From DATARH01 sp050246595 (GTDB lineage Bacteria; Pseudomonadota; Alphaproteobacteria; ATCC43930; CGMCC-115725), in the NCBI GenBank assembly GCA_050246595.1, contig JBFWVT010000001.1, positions 124,001-188,000 of the forward strand: a stretch of 64,000 bases of DNA. The letters run 5' to 3'. The notes under the pieces were generated by a model that saw only the letters and a program-made list of their open reading frames with translations, did not search any database and was not told the origin of the DNA. Position 1 is the first letter of the stretch, and each line of letters opens with the position of its first letter. Both the position numbers and the translations under genes were made by a program. Positions 43,561-51,834 of the stretch are shown piece by piece.

Positions 43561-44517
43561 ATGAAAATCCTCTATTTCGACGACTTCAAGCTCGGCGTGC
43601 TGAAGGGCGACAACAGCGTCGTCGATGTCTCGGCCGTCGTGCGGGACATCCCGCATGTCGGCCCCGGCGATCTGATCAACGGTCTGATCGAGCGGTTTTC
43701 GAGCTACCGCGCCAAGCTCGAACAGGCCGCCGCGCAGGGTCAGGGCGTGCCGCTCGCCAGCGTTCGCATCCGCCCGCCGCTGCCGAAGCCGACCAATATC
43801 GACTGCATGGCGGTCAACTACATGGAGGACGGCACCCGCAGTTCGCCGGCGCCGATCAATGCCTTCCACAAATCGCCGTCCGCGATCATCGGCAACGGCG
43901 ATACGATGGTGCTGCCCGACGTGCCGGCGACGATCTTCGAGGGCGAAGCCGAGATGGCCGTCATCATCGGCAAGCGCGCCAGCAAGGTCAGCGCCGCCAA
44001 CGCGATGGATTACGTGTTCGGCTACACCAATTTCATCGACGGCTCGGCGCGCGGTTTGCCGCCCGCCGGCAACGTCTTTTTCCAGATGAAGTCGCGCGAC
44101 ACCTTCGCCCCGATCGGGCCGTGCATCGTCACCGCCGACGAGATCACCGATCCGCACAAATTGCAGATCCGTCTGTGGAACAACGGCACGTTGATGCAGA
44201 ACTTCAACACCGACGACATGGCGCATAAAATCCCGCGCTGCATCGAGTGGCTGACCTCGATCCACACGCTGGAACCCGGCGACATCATCGCCACCGGCAC
44301 CAACCACCGCGGTCTCAACCCGTTTATGGACGGCGACAAGGTCGAGATCGAAACCGAGGGTCTCGGCCGTTTGACATTTAATGTAAAAGACGAGCTGAAA
44401 CGCAAATGGGAGCGCCGCACGCGTCTCCAGATGCACGAAGCCGCCGCCCAGAAGACCGCCGGCAACTACCCCGACATCACGCCGCAAGCCGAAGGCAAAT
44501 ACGCCAAGGCAAGCTGA
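43561..44517 (+). CDS. Fumarylacetoacetate hydrolase (FAH) family protein
   Basis: A 318-residue protein. The FAH C-terminal domain is clear: metal ligands in IFEGEAEMAVIIGKRA (the E-x-E pair), GYTNFIDGSARGL with Asp, KSRDTFAPIGPCIV, and TGTNHRGLNPFMDGDKVEIE, which closes the active site. Members hydrolyse or decarboxylate acyl-pyruvates, or act as isomerases in aromatic catabolism. Given ring-cleavage enzymes later in the window, an aromatic or 2-oxo acid substrate is plausible, but there is no direct link. It is followed by a likely terminator. Confidence 0.92.
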   Translation: MKILYFDDFKLGVLKGDNSVVDVSAVVRDIPHVGPGDLINGLIERFSSYRAKLEQAAAQGQGVPLASVRIRPPLPKPTNIDCMAVNYMEDGTRSSPAPINAFHKSPSAIIGNGDTMVLPDVPATIFEGEAEMAVIIGKRASKVSAANAMDYVFGYTNFIDGSARGLPPAGNVFFQMKSRDTFAPIGPCIVTADEITDPHKLQIRLWNNGTLMQNFNTDDMAHKIPRCIEWLTSIHTLEPGDIIATGTNHRGLNPFMDGDKVEIETEGLGRLTFNVKDELKRKWERRTRLQMHEAAAQKTAGNYPDITPQAEGKYAKAS

Positions 44518-44525
44518 CCCGAACG

Positions 44526-44558
44526 GGCGCCGCTCGCGGACGCGGGCGGCGCCTTCTC
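44526..44558 (+). terminator. Probable terminator after the FAH-family gene
   Basis: GGCGCCGC (44526-44533) pairs with GCGGCGCC (44546-44553), followed by TTCTC. The T-run is weak, but the position directly behind the stop codon and just before the low-GC accessory stretch is right for a terminator. Confidence 0.5.
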
Positions 44559-44611
44559 GTCGGGAACGAATGTAGGGCGGATAGCCTCGAAGGAAGCAGA
44601 GTCAATACGGT

Positions 44612-45019
44612 TCAACAGCCACAATCGTTCTCAGCATTCCCGGCATCTATATCGTGATGCTCGTTTCCTTTCTCCGTCATATGTATATTCTTCTTCGGAA
44701 CGCCATCGCGCTTTACGCACATCCTCGACTCACCGTTGACGGCCTGATTAGCCTGGAAGTAAATCTTGCTAAGATTTTGCACTCGGCTCGGCAAGCTGAA
44801 ATTATCCGCAGGCTTCTGACGATCCCATTCCGCAAATACATCATTGTCGTTCCGACCCGGTCCTGCTTGAAGAGTAAGCGTGGGGACGGCAGTTAGGTTC
44901 CGGCAAACCGTCACAGTCCAATGATCCTGTGCGACGGCATACCTAGTTGGAATGACAGCAGCGGTTGAAATTATGGACAATGCCAGGACAGACGCGAGTT
45001 TGCTGCGGGTCTTATTCAT
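44612..45019 (-). CDS. Small secreted hypothetical protein
   Basis: A 135-residue protein with a Sec signal peptide (KLASVLALSIISTAAVIPT, cleavage near AVAQ) and three or four cysteines (TVTVCRNLTAV, ESRMCVKRDG, NDCGC at the end). GC content is visibly lower than in the flanking core genes. No family recognised. It lies 64 bases downstream of the collar-domain gene on the same strand; both are secreted and similar in composition, so they probably arrived together. Confidence 0.65.
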   Translation of the reverse strand: MNKTRSKLASVLALSIISTAAVIPTRYAVAQDHWTVTVCRNLTAVPTLTLQAGPGRNDNDVFAEWDRQKPADNFSLPSRVQNLSKIYFQANQAVNGESRMCVKRDGVPKKNIHMTEKGNEHHDIDAGNAENDCGC

Positions 45020-45083
45020 GCAGAGACACTCCCGAGTTTAGTTGGCTCACTCAGCACTGGGTTGGCTTTCATTATTGAGATGA

Positions 45084-46232
45084 TTATGAGTTGGACGCTT
45101 TCATTATAAAGACCACTCCCACAGAAGGAGGCGCCACATCTATCTCCACAACGTCCGTTGATAAATAATGATCACCGTCAATGCTCCATCCGTTCCCGTG
45201 CCGAATCCTATTATCACTTCCGTGCTGCGAAATGCGTCGCACTGAGCCCTCTTGCCCTTTGAGCGCCCCTACACCTGCTGAAGCGGAACCCCGCAAGAAA
45301 CGGTCCACCAGATTCGGACAGCGTGCGTCAGAACCGTCGCACTTGATCCAACCTCTTGGAGGATCGCTCTTCGAGTTCCAAGCGACAAGGGTACCTATGG
45401 GGAGCATGTTAAAATCAACATTCGTCTTTATACCGCTGATTTGGGACTCAAGGCTTGAGATAAGTGCCTGCAACTGCGAAGCGGAGGTTAGCGGAAGCAC
45501 AGTTTCTTGCGGCCAGAAGATGTTTAAATGCCCAAAGTTGGTGTCCACGAGGAGACTAGTCGCATTGTATTGAGCCGTTCCGCCGCTTGAGGCGATTGGC
45601 TCCCGCGTACAGGAAACGGCGTGAGAGCCAGCAGCAGCGGTCATGGTTTGACCGACTCCTGCAGCATATTCAATCGTTCCGCCGCCGTCTATCTTACTCC
45701 CAACACATTTTACAGTGGACTCATGATCAATCCCCCTAATATTCAGGGATTGCCCAGAGGGAATTCCAAATGTGATAGCCATGCGCTGCGGAGTCAAAAT
45801 ACTATAGGAAATCGGCGCTTGTGCCTTTTCAGCGATCGCCAGGCACTGGTTCGCGGATTGAAGTGCCTTTTCGACTACGATCGATTGAAAGCTCGTGGAT
45901 TCTGAACTCGATGCAAATGTGGAGGCGTAATTGCTACAAAAATTGCGCTGTTGCGCTTGAGCATCTGACGAACCTCCTGTTAAGCCTATAGGAATGCCGC
46001 CAGCAAGAGCAGAGAAACCGACATTTGACGAAGACGTCTTCACAGAGCCATTTTGTTCGCAGTAATTATTGAAGATTGTATTCAGAAACGAAGTATTGCT
46101 CGTTTGAAGTCCTACATTGCGTGCTGCTTCTGTAACCATCGCAAGGCACACAGCAACAGCGTTTTGGGCATGTGCCTGATGGAGGAATGTCACCGTGAAA
46201 AACGCTGAGCTTAAAGCAATAAGGCGCCTCAT
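45084..46232 (-). CDS. Secreted protein with a phage tail-collar-like C-terminal domain
   Basis: A 382-residue protein. Residues 1-22 are a Sec signal peptide (FFTVTFLHQAHAQ). The N-terminal part (about 25-150) is helical with four cysteines, followed by a beta-rich part (150-245), a short coiled coil (QLQALISSLESQISGIKTNV) and a C-terminal domain reading MLPIGTLVAWNSKSDPPRGW then IKCDGSDARCPNLVDRFLRG. The P-x-GW-x-x-CDG...PNL-x-DRFLRG pattern is that of phage/R-pyocin tail-collar domains. A signal peptide is unusual for a phage tail protein, so this may be an exported adhesin-like protein that borrowed the fold. Composition is lower in GC. Confidence 0.7.
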   Translation of the reverse strand: MRRLIALSSAFFTVTFLHQAHAQNAVAVCLAMVTEAARNVGLQTSNTSFLNTIFNNYCEQNGSVKTSSSNVGFSALAGGIPIGLTGGSSDAQAQQRNFCSNYASTFASSSESTSFQSIVVEKALQSANQCLAIAEKAQAPISYSILTPQRMAITFGIPSGQSLNIRGIDHESTVKCVGSKIDGGGTIEYAAGVGQTMTAAAGSHAVSCTREPIASSGGTAQYNATSLLVDTNFGHLNIFWPQETVLPLTSASQLQALISSLESQISGIKTNVDFNMLPIGTLVAWNSKSDPPRGWIKCDGSDARCPNLVDRFLRGSASAGVGALKGQEGSVRRISQHGSDNRIRHGNGWSIDGDHYLSTDVVEIDVAPPSVGVVFIMKASNS

Positions 46233-46637
46233 TTACTTCCCCCGTCGTGATCTTGATTACGTGAGTCTAGTCGTTGTGCCCCCGCTAGCTTTGTCGCTGC
46301 GCAGAGATTACCGGGCTGACATTTGCGTTTCATAACAAGCGTTAGGCAGATACTAACCCGAGCGTCAAATACATAGCGTCGCTTTCTCCCGACTCCTCCC
46401 CGGTGCCGTCAGGTCATTGTATTACCTATTTGCCGCTCAGGTTAGTAAGTCAAGCACAATTCGGCTGTATTAGCAAGCCCATCCTGCGCCTCCCGGCGAT
46501 CAGCGCTTCTGTGCACCGAGTGAGGGGCCTCGCTGCCGCTCAGCTCATCCTGCGGATTGATTCCACGCGCTGCACGGCAGGCCGCGACATTGTTCAATCC
46601 GCACAAACCAGTCCAGGCACCTCGCTGGCGGAGCCGC
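46233..46637. other. 405-base non-coding stretch, nothing recognised
   Basis: Lower-GC DNA upstream of the collar-domain gene. All six frames are short, without codon bias. It must hold the promoter of the secreted gene but no clear -35/-10 pair is seen. Confidence 0.5.
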
Positions 46638-46877
46638 TCAATACTCGTAACCCATCAATGAAAAAATCATCATCACCACCGGAATGATGATCGCGCCCGC
46701 AACCATCGGCCCGAACAGCGTGGCGATCATCCGGATGATGTCTCTGTGGAACTGATCGAGTATGGGAATAATGGTCTCTCCATTCGGACCTGGGTGGCCG
46801 TGAGGGCGCCGGGTCGGTCGGCGTTCGAGTGCGGATCGGACAATCCTAATCGTCTCCCGCCCGACGCCGCCACGCAT
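46638..46877 (-). CDS. Small membrane hypothetical protein
   Basis: A 79-residue ORF: basic N-terminal half (RIVRSALERRPTRRPHGHPG) and a hydrophobic C-terminal helix (FGPMVAGAIIIPVVMMIFSL ending MGYEY). A likely single-pass membrane protein. The start is uncertain: only the last 45 residues (from ETIIPILDQFHRD) look protein-like. A MITE inserted nine bases upstream of the ATG probably altered its promoter. No family recognised. Confidence 0.4.
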   Translation of the reverse strand: MRGGVGRETIRIVRSALERRPTRRPHGHPGPNGETIIPILDQFHRDIIRMIATLFGPMVAGAIIIPVVMMIFSLMGYEY

Positions 46878-46885
46878 CGTACCGC

Positions 46886-47072
46886 GGTAATGTCTCAGTT
46901 TGAATGCAACAGCGGCACTGTCATTCCGGGGCCGTCCGCAGGACGGAACCCGGAATCCATGAACATCAACTTCTCCAAGGACTTCAGGGGCCTGTGTTGA
47001 TGGATTCCGGGCTCGCGGGCGACGCCCGCGCCCCGGAATGACAAGGTTGCAATTCAAACTGAGACACTACCC
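46886..47072. mobile_element. MITE with terminal inverted repeats and 7-bp target duplication
   Basis: A 187-base non-coding element. Left end GGTAATGTCTCAGTTTGAAT, then GCAAC; right end, read inverted, GGGTAGTGTCTCAGTTTGAA then TTGCAAC. It is flanked directly on both sides by GTACCGC (46879-46885 and 47073-47079), a clean target-site duplication, so it inserted as a unit. Inside is a large palindrome starting TCATTCCGGGGCC and ending GCCCCGGAATGA. No transposase; it would need one supplied in trans. Confidence 0.85.
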
Positions 47073-47079
47073 GTACCGC

Positions 47080-47374
47080 ATGGCAGTTGACTTCTCGCGT
47101 ATGTTCCGGTAATGTTCCTTTCTGGAACGCGGCTTCGAACACCAAATTCCCTGATGCGCTCCGGCGGTCCCTGCAATCTCTGACCGCATTCCCTGCGGGA
47201 CTTCCGCAGTTCCTTGTTTATCAATTATTTGCGCGGCGCGAGGCGAAAATTCCCTGCCAGCAGGGAAATCGTCGCGAGGCGGACCGAGAACCCGGAGTAA
47301 TCGCAAAGCGCATAAGGGTTGCGCCGCGCACCGGCTGGTTTACCGTGGCCGCCTGCCGCCCGCGCGAGGCCCCG
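47080..47374. other. Leader region of the sulfhydrylase gene
   Basis: About 295 bases without a convincing gene. A hairpin with TTCCCTG/CAGGGAA arms lies at 47250-47267. TTCCCTG-type words recur several times (near 47147, 47188 and 47250). I looked for SAM-II or SAH riboswitch cores, which would suit a sulfhydrylase, and saw none. Confidence 0.5.
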
Positions 47375-49201
47375 ATGACCCAGCCCGATCCGATCCCCTA
47401 TTCCGACGCCCAAATTCGTTCGATCCTCGAACGGGTCAAGACGATCGCGCTGGTCGGCGCCTCGTCGAACTGGAACCGGCCCAGCTACTTCGTGATGAAG
47501 TACCTGCAAGGCAAAGGCTACCGCGTCATCCCGGTCAACCCCGGCAGCGCCGGCCAGGAGCTGCTCGGCGAAACGGTTTACGCCTCATTGCGCGACCTCC
47601 CGCCCGACCTTGCCGAACAGATCGACATGATCGATATGTTCCGCCCCGCCGCCGAGGCGCCGAAAATCGTCGAGGACGCGATCGCGATCGGTGCGCCGAT
47701 CGTGTGGATGCAGCTCGGCATCCGCAACGACGAAGCGGCGGCGACAGCCGAAGCGGCCGGCATCGAAGTCGTCATGAACCGCTGCCCGAAAATCGAGTTC
47801 GGACGGTTGGGCGGCGAATTGTCATGGAGCGGCGTCAACAGCGGCATCATCCAGAACCGCCCGCCGCAAGCCCCAAAACCGCGCCCCGCCCGCGAAACCC
47901 CTTCCGGTTCCTCGCCCGGCGGCAACCGGAGCTACGGGTTCGAGACGCTGGCCGTGCATGCCGGCGCCGCGCCCGACCCGACCACCGGGGCGCGCTCGAC
48001 ACCGATCTACCAGACGACCTCGTATGTCTTTGAGGATGTCGATCACGCCGCCTCGCTCTTCAACCTGCACAATTTCGGCTATATCTATTCGCGGCTGACC
48101 AACCCGACCGTCGCCGTGCTCGAAGAGCGCATCGCCGGTCTCGAAGGCGGGCGCGCCGCAGTCGCCGCCGCCTCGGGTCACGCGGCGCAGTTCCTCGTCT
48201 TTTTCACATTGATGTCGCCGGGCGACGAATTCGTCGCCTCGCGCAACCTCTACGGCGGGTCGCTGACGCAGTTCGGTCTGTCGTTCAAAAAGCTCGGCTG
48301 GACTTGTCATTTTGTCGATCCGACCGATCCCGAAAACTTCCGCCGGGCGCTGACCCCGCGGTGCAAGGCGATCTTTGTCGAGAACCTCGCCAATCCCGGC
48401 GGCATCGTCGTCGATATCGAAAAGGTCGCTGCGGTCGCGCACGATGCCGGCATCCCGCTGATCGTCGACAACACGCTGGCGACGCCGTATCTGTGCCGGC
48501 CGTTCGACTGGGGCGCCGATCTGATCGTGCATTCGACCACCAAGTTTCTCGGCGGGCACGGCGCGGCGCTCGGCGGGATGCTGGTCGAAAGCGGCCGGTT
48601 CGATTGGAGCACCGGCGGCAAATTCCCGTCGCTGAGCGACCCGGAGCCGGCCTATCACGGTCTCAAATTCCACGAGAATTTCGGCGATTTCGCGTTTACG
48701 ACCAAGGCGCGCGCCGTAGCATTGCGCGATTTCGGCCCGACCCAATCGCCGATGCACGCGTTTCTGACCCTGACCGGCATCGAGAGCCTGCATGTCCGGA
48801 TGGACAGGCATGTCGAGAACGCGAAAAGGATCGCCGAATTTCTTGCGGCCCACCCGCGCGTCGCCTGGGTGTCCTATGCCGGGCTCAAGGACAGCCCCTA
48901 TTACGAGCTGGCGCGGAAATATATGCCGAAGGGGCCGGGCGCGGTGTTCACCTTTGGCGTCAAGGGCGGGTACGATTCCGGCACCCGTCTTGTCGAGAGC
49001 GTGCGGCTGTTCTCGCATCTGGCCAATATCGGCGATACGCGCAGTCTGATCCTGCACCCGGCCTCGACGACGCACCGTCAACTGTCCGACGAGCAGCGTC
49101 TCGCCGCCGGTGCCGGTCCCGATGTCGTGCGCCTGTCGATCGGTCTTGAAACCGCCGACGATTTGATCCGCGACCTCGACGAGGCGCTCGGCGCGGCATG
49201 A
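47375..49201 (+). CDS. Fusion of a CoA-binding domain and O-acetylhomoserine sulfhydrylase
   Basis: A 608-residue fusion. Residues 1-150 are a YccU-type CoA-binding Rossmann domain (KTIALVGASSNWNRPSYFVM, GYRVIPVNPGSAGQELLGE, WMQLGIRNDEAAATAEAAGI, VVMNRCPKIEF). A Pro/Arg/Ser-rich linker (about 160-186) leads to a complete PLP-dependent Cys/Met metabolism enzyme: FETLAVHAGAAPDPTTGARS, YIYSRLTNPTVAVLEERIA, LIVDNTLATPYLCRPF and the PLP lysine Lys390 in IVHSTTKFLGGHG. The second half makes homocysteine from O-acetylhomoserine and sulfide. The two parts occur as adjacent genes in relatives, so fusion is believable. ATG 47375 is chosen over a longer unconvincing frame. Confidence 0.92.
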   Translation: MTQPDPIPYSDAQIRSILERVKTIALVGASSNWNRPSYFVMKYLQGKGYRVIPVNPGSAGQELLGETVYASLRDLPPDLAEQIDMIDMFRPAAEAPKIVEDAIAIGAPIVWMQLGIRNDEAAATAEAAGIEVVMNRCPKIEFGRLGGELSWSGVNSGIIQNRPPQAPKPRPARETPSGSSPGGNRSYGFETLAVHAGAAPDPTTGARSTPIYQTTSYVFEDVDHAASLFNLHNFGYIYSRLTNPTVAVLEERIAGLEGGRAAVAAASGHAAQFLVFFTLMSPGDEFVASRNLYGGSLTQFGLSFKKLGWTCHFVDPTDPENFRRALTPRCKAIFVENLANPGGIVVDIEKVAAVAHDAGIPLIVDNTLATPYLCRPFDWGADLIVHSTTKFLGGHGAALGGMLVESGRFDWSTGGKFPSLSDPEPAYHGLKFHENFGDFAFTTKARAVALRDFGPTQSPMHAFLTLTGIESLHVRMDRHVENAKRIAEFLAAHPRVAWVSYAGLKDSPYYELARKYMPKGPGAVFTFGVKGGYDSGTRLVESVRLFSHLANIGDTRSLILHPASTTHRQLSDEQRLAAGAGPDVVRLSIGLETADDLIRDLDEALGAA

Positions 49202-50379
49202 GCATGCCGGCGATCGCGACGGCGGCAACCGGCGCCGGTGCCGATCCGCGCGCGGCTGACCGCCACTCGCGCAACGCGGCGCTGACCCTGGCCTTTGCCC
49301 AGCCCGGCGACACGCTGCTCTATCTGCTGCTGCCGCTGTACCACGAATCGTTCGGGGTCAGCCTCGCCGAGGCCGGGCTGCTGCTCGCCGCGAACCGGCT
49401 TGTGCGCATCGCCGGGTATGGCTGGATCGCGCGGCTCTATGGCGAGCACGGCGCGCGGGCCTCCTGTCTGCTGGCGGCCTTTGCCTCGCTGCTGGCGACG
49501 TCAGGCTACGCGGTCGGTTCCGGCGTCTGGGTGCTGCTGATCGCGCGGCTGCTGTGGGGCCTTGCCTTTGCGGCAATGAATGTTGCGACGCAGGCGCTCG
49601 CGACCGCCGAACCGGCGGGAGCGGCGCGGCGCAGCGGCACGATGCGCGCGATCGTCGCTTCCGGGCCGGTCAGCGGGCTGGTGGCGGGCGCAGTGGTCGC
49701 GCATGTTGCCGGGCCGCGCGCGGCGTTTTTGCTGCTTGCCCTGGCGGTGCTGCCGGCATTCGCGTTTGCGTTCCGTCTGCCGCACGGCGGCGAGGGGAGA
49801 CCCGAACGGCTGCCGCGACCGCGCTTCGGGGTGCCGTCACGGCTCGATACATGGTCGTTTGTCCAGGGGATGACCTTGGATGGGCTGTTTGTGCTCGGCA
49901 TTTCGGTGCTGGCCGCTGCGGCGCTGCCGGGTTACGCGGTGCTCGCCGCCGGCGCCGCTCTGGCGCTGCGCTATGTCGCCGAGATCGGGCTGGCGCCGCT
50001 CGGCGGCAAGCTCGCCGAACGCTACGGGCCACGGCTCGTGCTGACCGTGCTGTCGGTCATGACGGCGCTGGGGCTCGGCGTGATCGGGGCTGGCGCACTA
50101 TGGATGGGCGCGGTGCTGGTTGTCGTGCTGCGCGGTCTGATCCAGCCGATCGCGGCGCCGGTTGTCGCGCTCGAAAATCCCGGCCGCAGCCGGGTGCCGG
50201 CCCTGGCGCGGCTGGCGACGTGGCGCGATCTCGGGGCCGGCGCCGGACCGCTGCTCGCCGGCGCGCTGCTGCCGCTGGTCGCGCACGAGATCCTCTATGG
50301 CGCGGCCGCCGCGCTGCTCGCGGTCTCCGCGATCGCCGTCAGCGCGATGGCGGCCAAACCGATGCCGCCGCCGGCGTAA
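49198..50379 (+). CDS. MFS transporter
   Basis: A 393-residue membrane protein with about 12 hydrophobic helices. After a hydrophilic N-terminus (about 25 residues) the first helix reads ALTLAFAQPGDTLLYLLLPL; the loop GYGWIARLYGEHGARA and its second-half counterpart GGKLAERYGPRLVLT are the typical MFS loop 2-3 motifs. The start overlaps the sulfhydrylase stop by four bases (ATGA), so it is co-translated; it may export a sulfur compound or amino acid (inference). Confidence 0.88.
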   Translation: MSMPAIATAATGAGADPRAADRHSRNAALTLAFAQPGDTLLYLLLPLYHESFGVSLAEAGLLLAANRLVRIAGYGWIARLYGEHGARASCLLAAFASLLATSGYAVGSGVWVLLIARLLWGLAFAAMNVATQALATAEPAGAARRSGTMRAIVASGPVSGLVAGAVVAHVAGPRAAFLLLALAVLPAFAFAFRLPHGGEGRPERLPRPRFGVPSRLDTWSFVQGMTLDGLFVLGISVLAAAALPGYAVLAAGAALALRYVAEIGLAPLGGKLAERYGPRLVLTVLSVMTALGLGVIGAGALWMGAVLVVVLRGLIQPIAAPVVALENPGRSRVPALARLATWRDLGAGAGPLLAGALLPLVAHEILYGAAAALLAVSAIAVSAMAAKPMPPPA

Positions 50380-50382
50380 GAT

Positions 50383-51033
50383 CTACCGCCGGCCGCCCTG
50401 CGACTTTCGCCTGCCGTTGCCGTTCTGGCCGGCGCCCGCACGCTCCTCGCGCTTGTTGCTCGACGATTCCTCTTCTTCGTCCTCCGCCTCGCCGTCTTCC
50501 TCTTCAAGCTCCCCGTCCTCCTCGCCTTCCTTGTTTTCGCCCTCGATCATGCGCGGGTTGACTTCCTCTTCCGCCAGCTTTGTCATCTCCTCGTCAAAGC
50601 GTTTTCCCTCGTCGAGAGCCTGCTCCATCGTCTGGACGATTTCGTCCTCCTCGACCAGCCGGGCCAGCGCCGCGGCCGTCCCCCAGGCGGCGATGCAGTA
50701 ATGCTCGGTCTTCTGCACCGCCGCGAGCACAAAGGCGTCGATCAGCGCGTCGTCCTCGATCGTGTCGAGGTGCTCGTTGATGTCCTCGATCAGGGCCTCG
50801 GCAATGACGTTCTTCTGGCGGGCTTTTGTTGCCTGCATTTCCTCCAGCGCGTCCTCGATCCGGTCGATCAGCCCGGCGCCCTGCTCGCGACGCCGTTCGA
50901 GCATCTCGCGCAGCCGGTCGGAGTCGGCCTGTCGCGCCAGACGCGGCAGCGCGCGCGACAGCTGACGCTCGGCGCTGTGGATCTGTTTAAGTTCGAGGAT
51001 AAGCAGATCCTCGGCGGAACGAAGAGCGGGCAT
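50383..51033 (-). CDS. DUF892 (YciE/YciF) ferritin-like protein with acidic tail
   Basis: A 216-residue protein. The first 160 residues are the DUF892 four-helix ferritin-like bundle: SAEDLLILELKQIHSAERQL (E-x6-Y/H-E metal-type pattern), RRREQGAGLIDRIEDALEEM, DAFVLAAVQKTEHYCIAAWG and FDEEMTKLAEEEVNPRM. The remainder is a low-complexity acidic stretch (EEDGELEEEDGEAEDEEEE) and a basic end (RRKSQGGRR). DUF892 proteins are linked to stress and stationary phase. It is convergent with the MFS gene, three bases apart. Confidence 0.9.
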   Translation of the reverse strand: MPALRSAEDLLILELKQIHSAERQLSRALPRLARQADSDRLREMLERRREQGAGLIDRIEDALEEMQATKARQKNVIAEALIEDINEHLDTIEDDALIDAFVLAAVQKTEHYCIAAWGTAAALARLVEEDEIVQTMEQALDEGKRFDEEMTKLAEEEVNPRMIEGENKEGEEDGELEEEDGEAEDEEEESSSNKREERAGAGQNGNGRRKSQGGRR

Positions 51034-51112
51034 CGCATCTCTCTATCCAAATGCGTATATTGCCCCTCGAACACTTCCGTCGTTCGGGCTGTTCCTCAGT
51101 TATCCTGAGTAA

Positions 51113-51250
51113 ACCCTGATCCTGCATCGTATTCCTTATGGGCGCGCCGTGCGGTTTCCAGATTTGCCCGCGGGGATTCGCGAGGCGCTCGAAGCCGGTC
51201 TCGCCGACGAATGGCGTCACTGCGCCTGGATATTGACCCGGCTGGAATAG
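51113..51250 (+). pseudogene. Possible small gene or gene remnant
   Basis: An open frame between TAA at 51110-51112 and TAG at 51248-51250 codes for 45 residues; from an internal GTG at 51149 it reads VRFPDLPAGIREALEAGLAD and then EWRHCAWILTRLE. The text is protein-like, but no family is recognised and no ribosome site is clear. It may be the end of a decayed gene. Confidence 0.25.
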
Positions 51251-51269
51251 CCGGCGGCAGGCGCAAGGG

Positions 51270-51827
51270 TCAGCGCAGCGGCACGCTGTACATCAGCAGC
51301 ACCGACTGCGCCCCCGGGTTGCGCTGGGTCAATCCCGCATTCGAGGTGTGATGCACGGCAACGCCGAGCCGGCTCGTGTCGTCAAAACGCCAGGCAAGCT
51401 CGGCGCCAGAGCGGAATTCCCACCACGATCCGAGATTCGTTCCCCGGCCGCGCGCGAAATAGCCGGCGGCCACATTCGGGGTCAGCACGATATTCGGACC
51501 GAAATTGATGTCGATCCCGAACCCGCCATAACCGTAAAACGCCGCGTCGCTGGTCCCCATCACGCCGATAAACGGCGAGACAACCCACAGCACATCGCCA
51601 AAGCGGTATTCGGCGCGCAGTTCGGCGGCGGTGCCGCCGCGGTTGCTGGCGCTCGGGGTGGCGTCGAAGGCGCCGGCTCCGACCGCGATGCGCGGCGGAT
51701 CGGCCGGCGAGCCGAGGCTCAGCTGCGCCTTTGCAGCGGATGCCAGCGCCCCCTCGGCCGCGAGGAGCGCGAGTATCGCGAATATGCGCGCCGTCCGCCG
51801 CCAGCCCGTTTTCGGATTCAATCGCAC
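51270..51827 (-). CDS. PagL-like lipid A 3-O-deacylase with Glu to Gln at the catalytic position
   Basis: A 185-residue protein from a GTG start. A Sec signal peptide (ARIFAILALLAAEGALASAA, cleaved near AKAQ) precedes an eight-strand barrel-like sequence ending LLMYSVPLR. The PagL active-site block reads LGVAVHHTSNAGLTQRNPGA followed by Gln. His160 and Ser162 match the catalytic His and Ser; the third member, Glu, twelve residues after the Ser, is Gln174 here. PagL removes the 3-O acyl chain of lipid A in the outer membrane. The ATG at 51872 would lie inside an intergenic repeat, which favours the GTG at 51827. Confidence 0.8.
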   Translation of the reverse strand: MRLNPKTGWRRTARIFAILALLAAEGALASAAKAQLSLGSPADPPRIAVGAGAFDATPSASNRGGTAAELRAEYRFGDVLWVVSPFIGVMGTSDAAFYGYGGFGIDINFGPNIVLTPNVAAGYFARGRGTNLGSWWEFRSGAELAWRFDDTSRLGVAVHHTSNAGLTQRNPGAQSVLLMYSVPLR

Positions 51828-51834
51828 CCGGCAG

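Noticed and set aside
44560..47072. Prophage, because of the tail-collar-like domain
   Set aside because: No integrase, terminase, capsid or other tail genes are nearby, and the protein has a Sec signal peptide.
47067..47306. 79-residue minus-strand ORF next to the MITE
   Set aside because: It starts inside the sulfhydrylase leader, ends inside the MITE end and has no motif, ribosome site or codon bias to support it.
47080..47374. SAM-type riboswitch before the sulfhydrylase
   Set aside because: No SAM-II, SAM-V or SAH core sequence could be recognised; only a short TTCCCTG hairpin.
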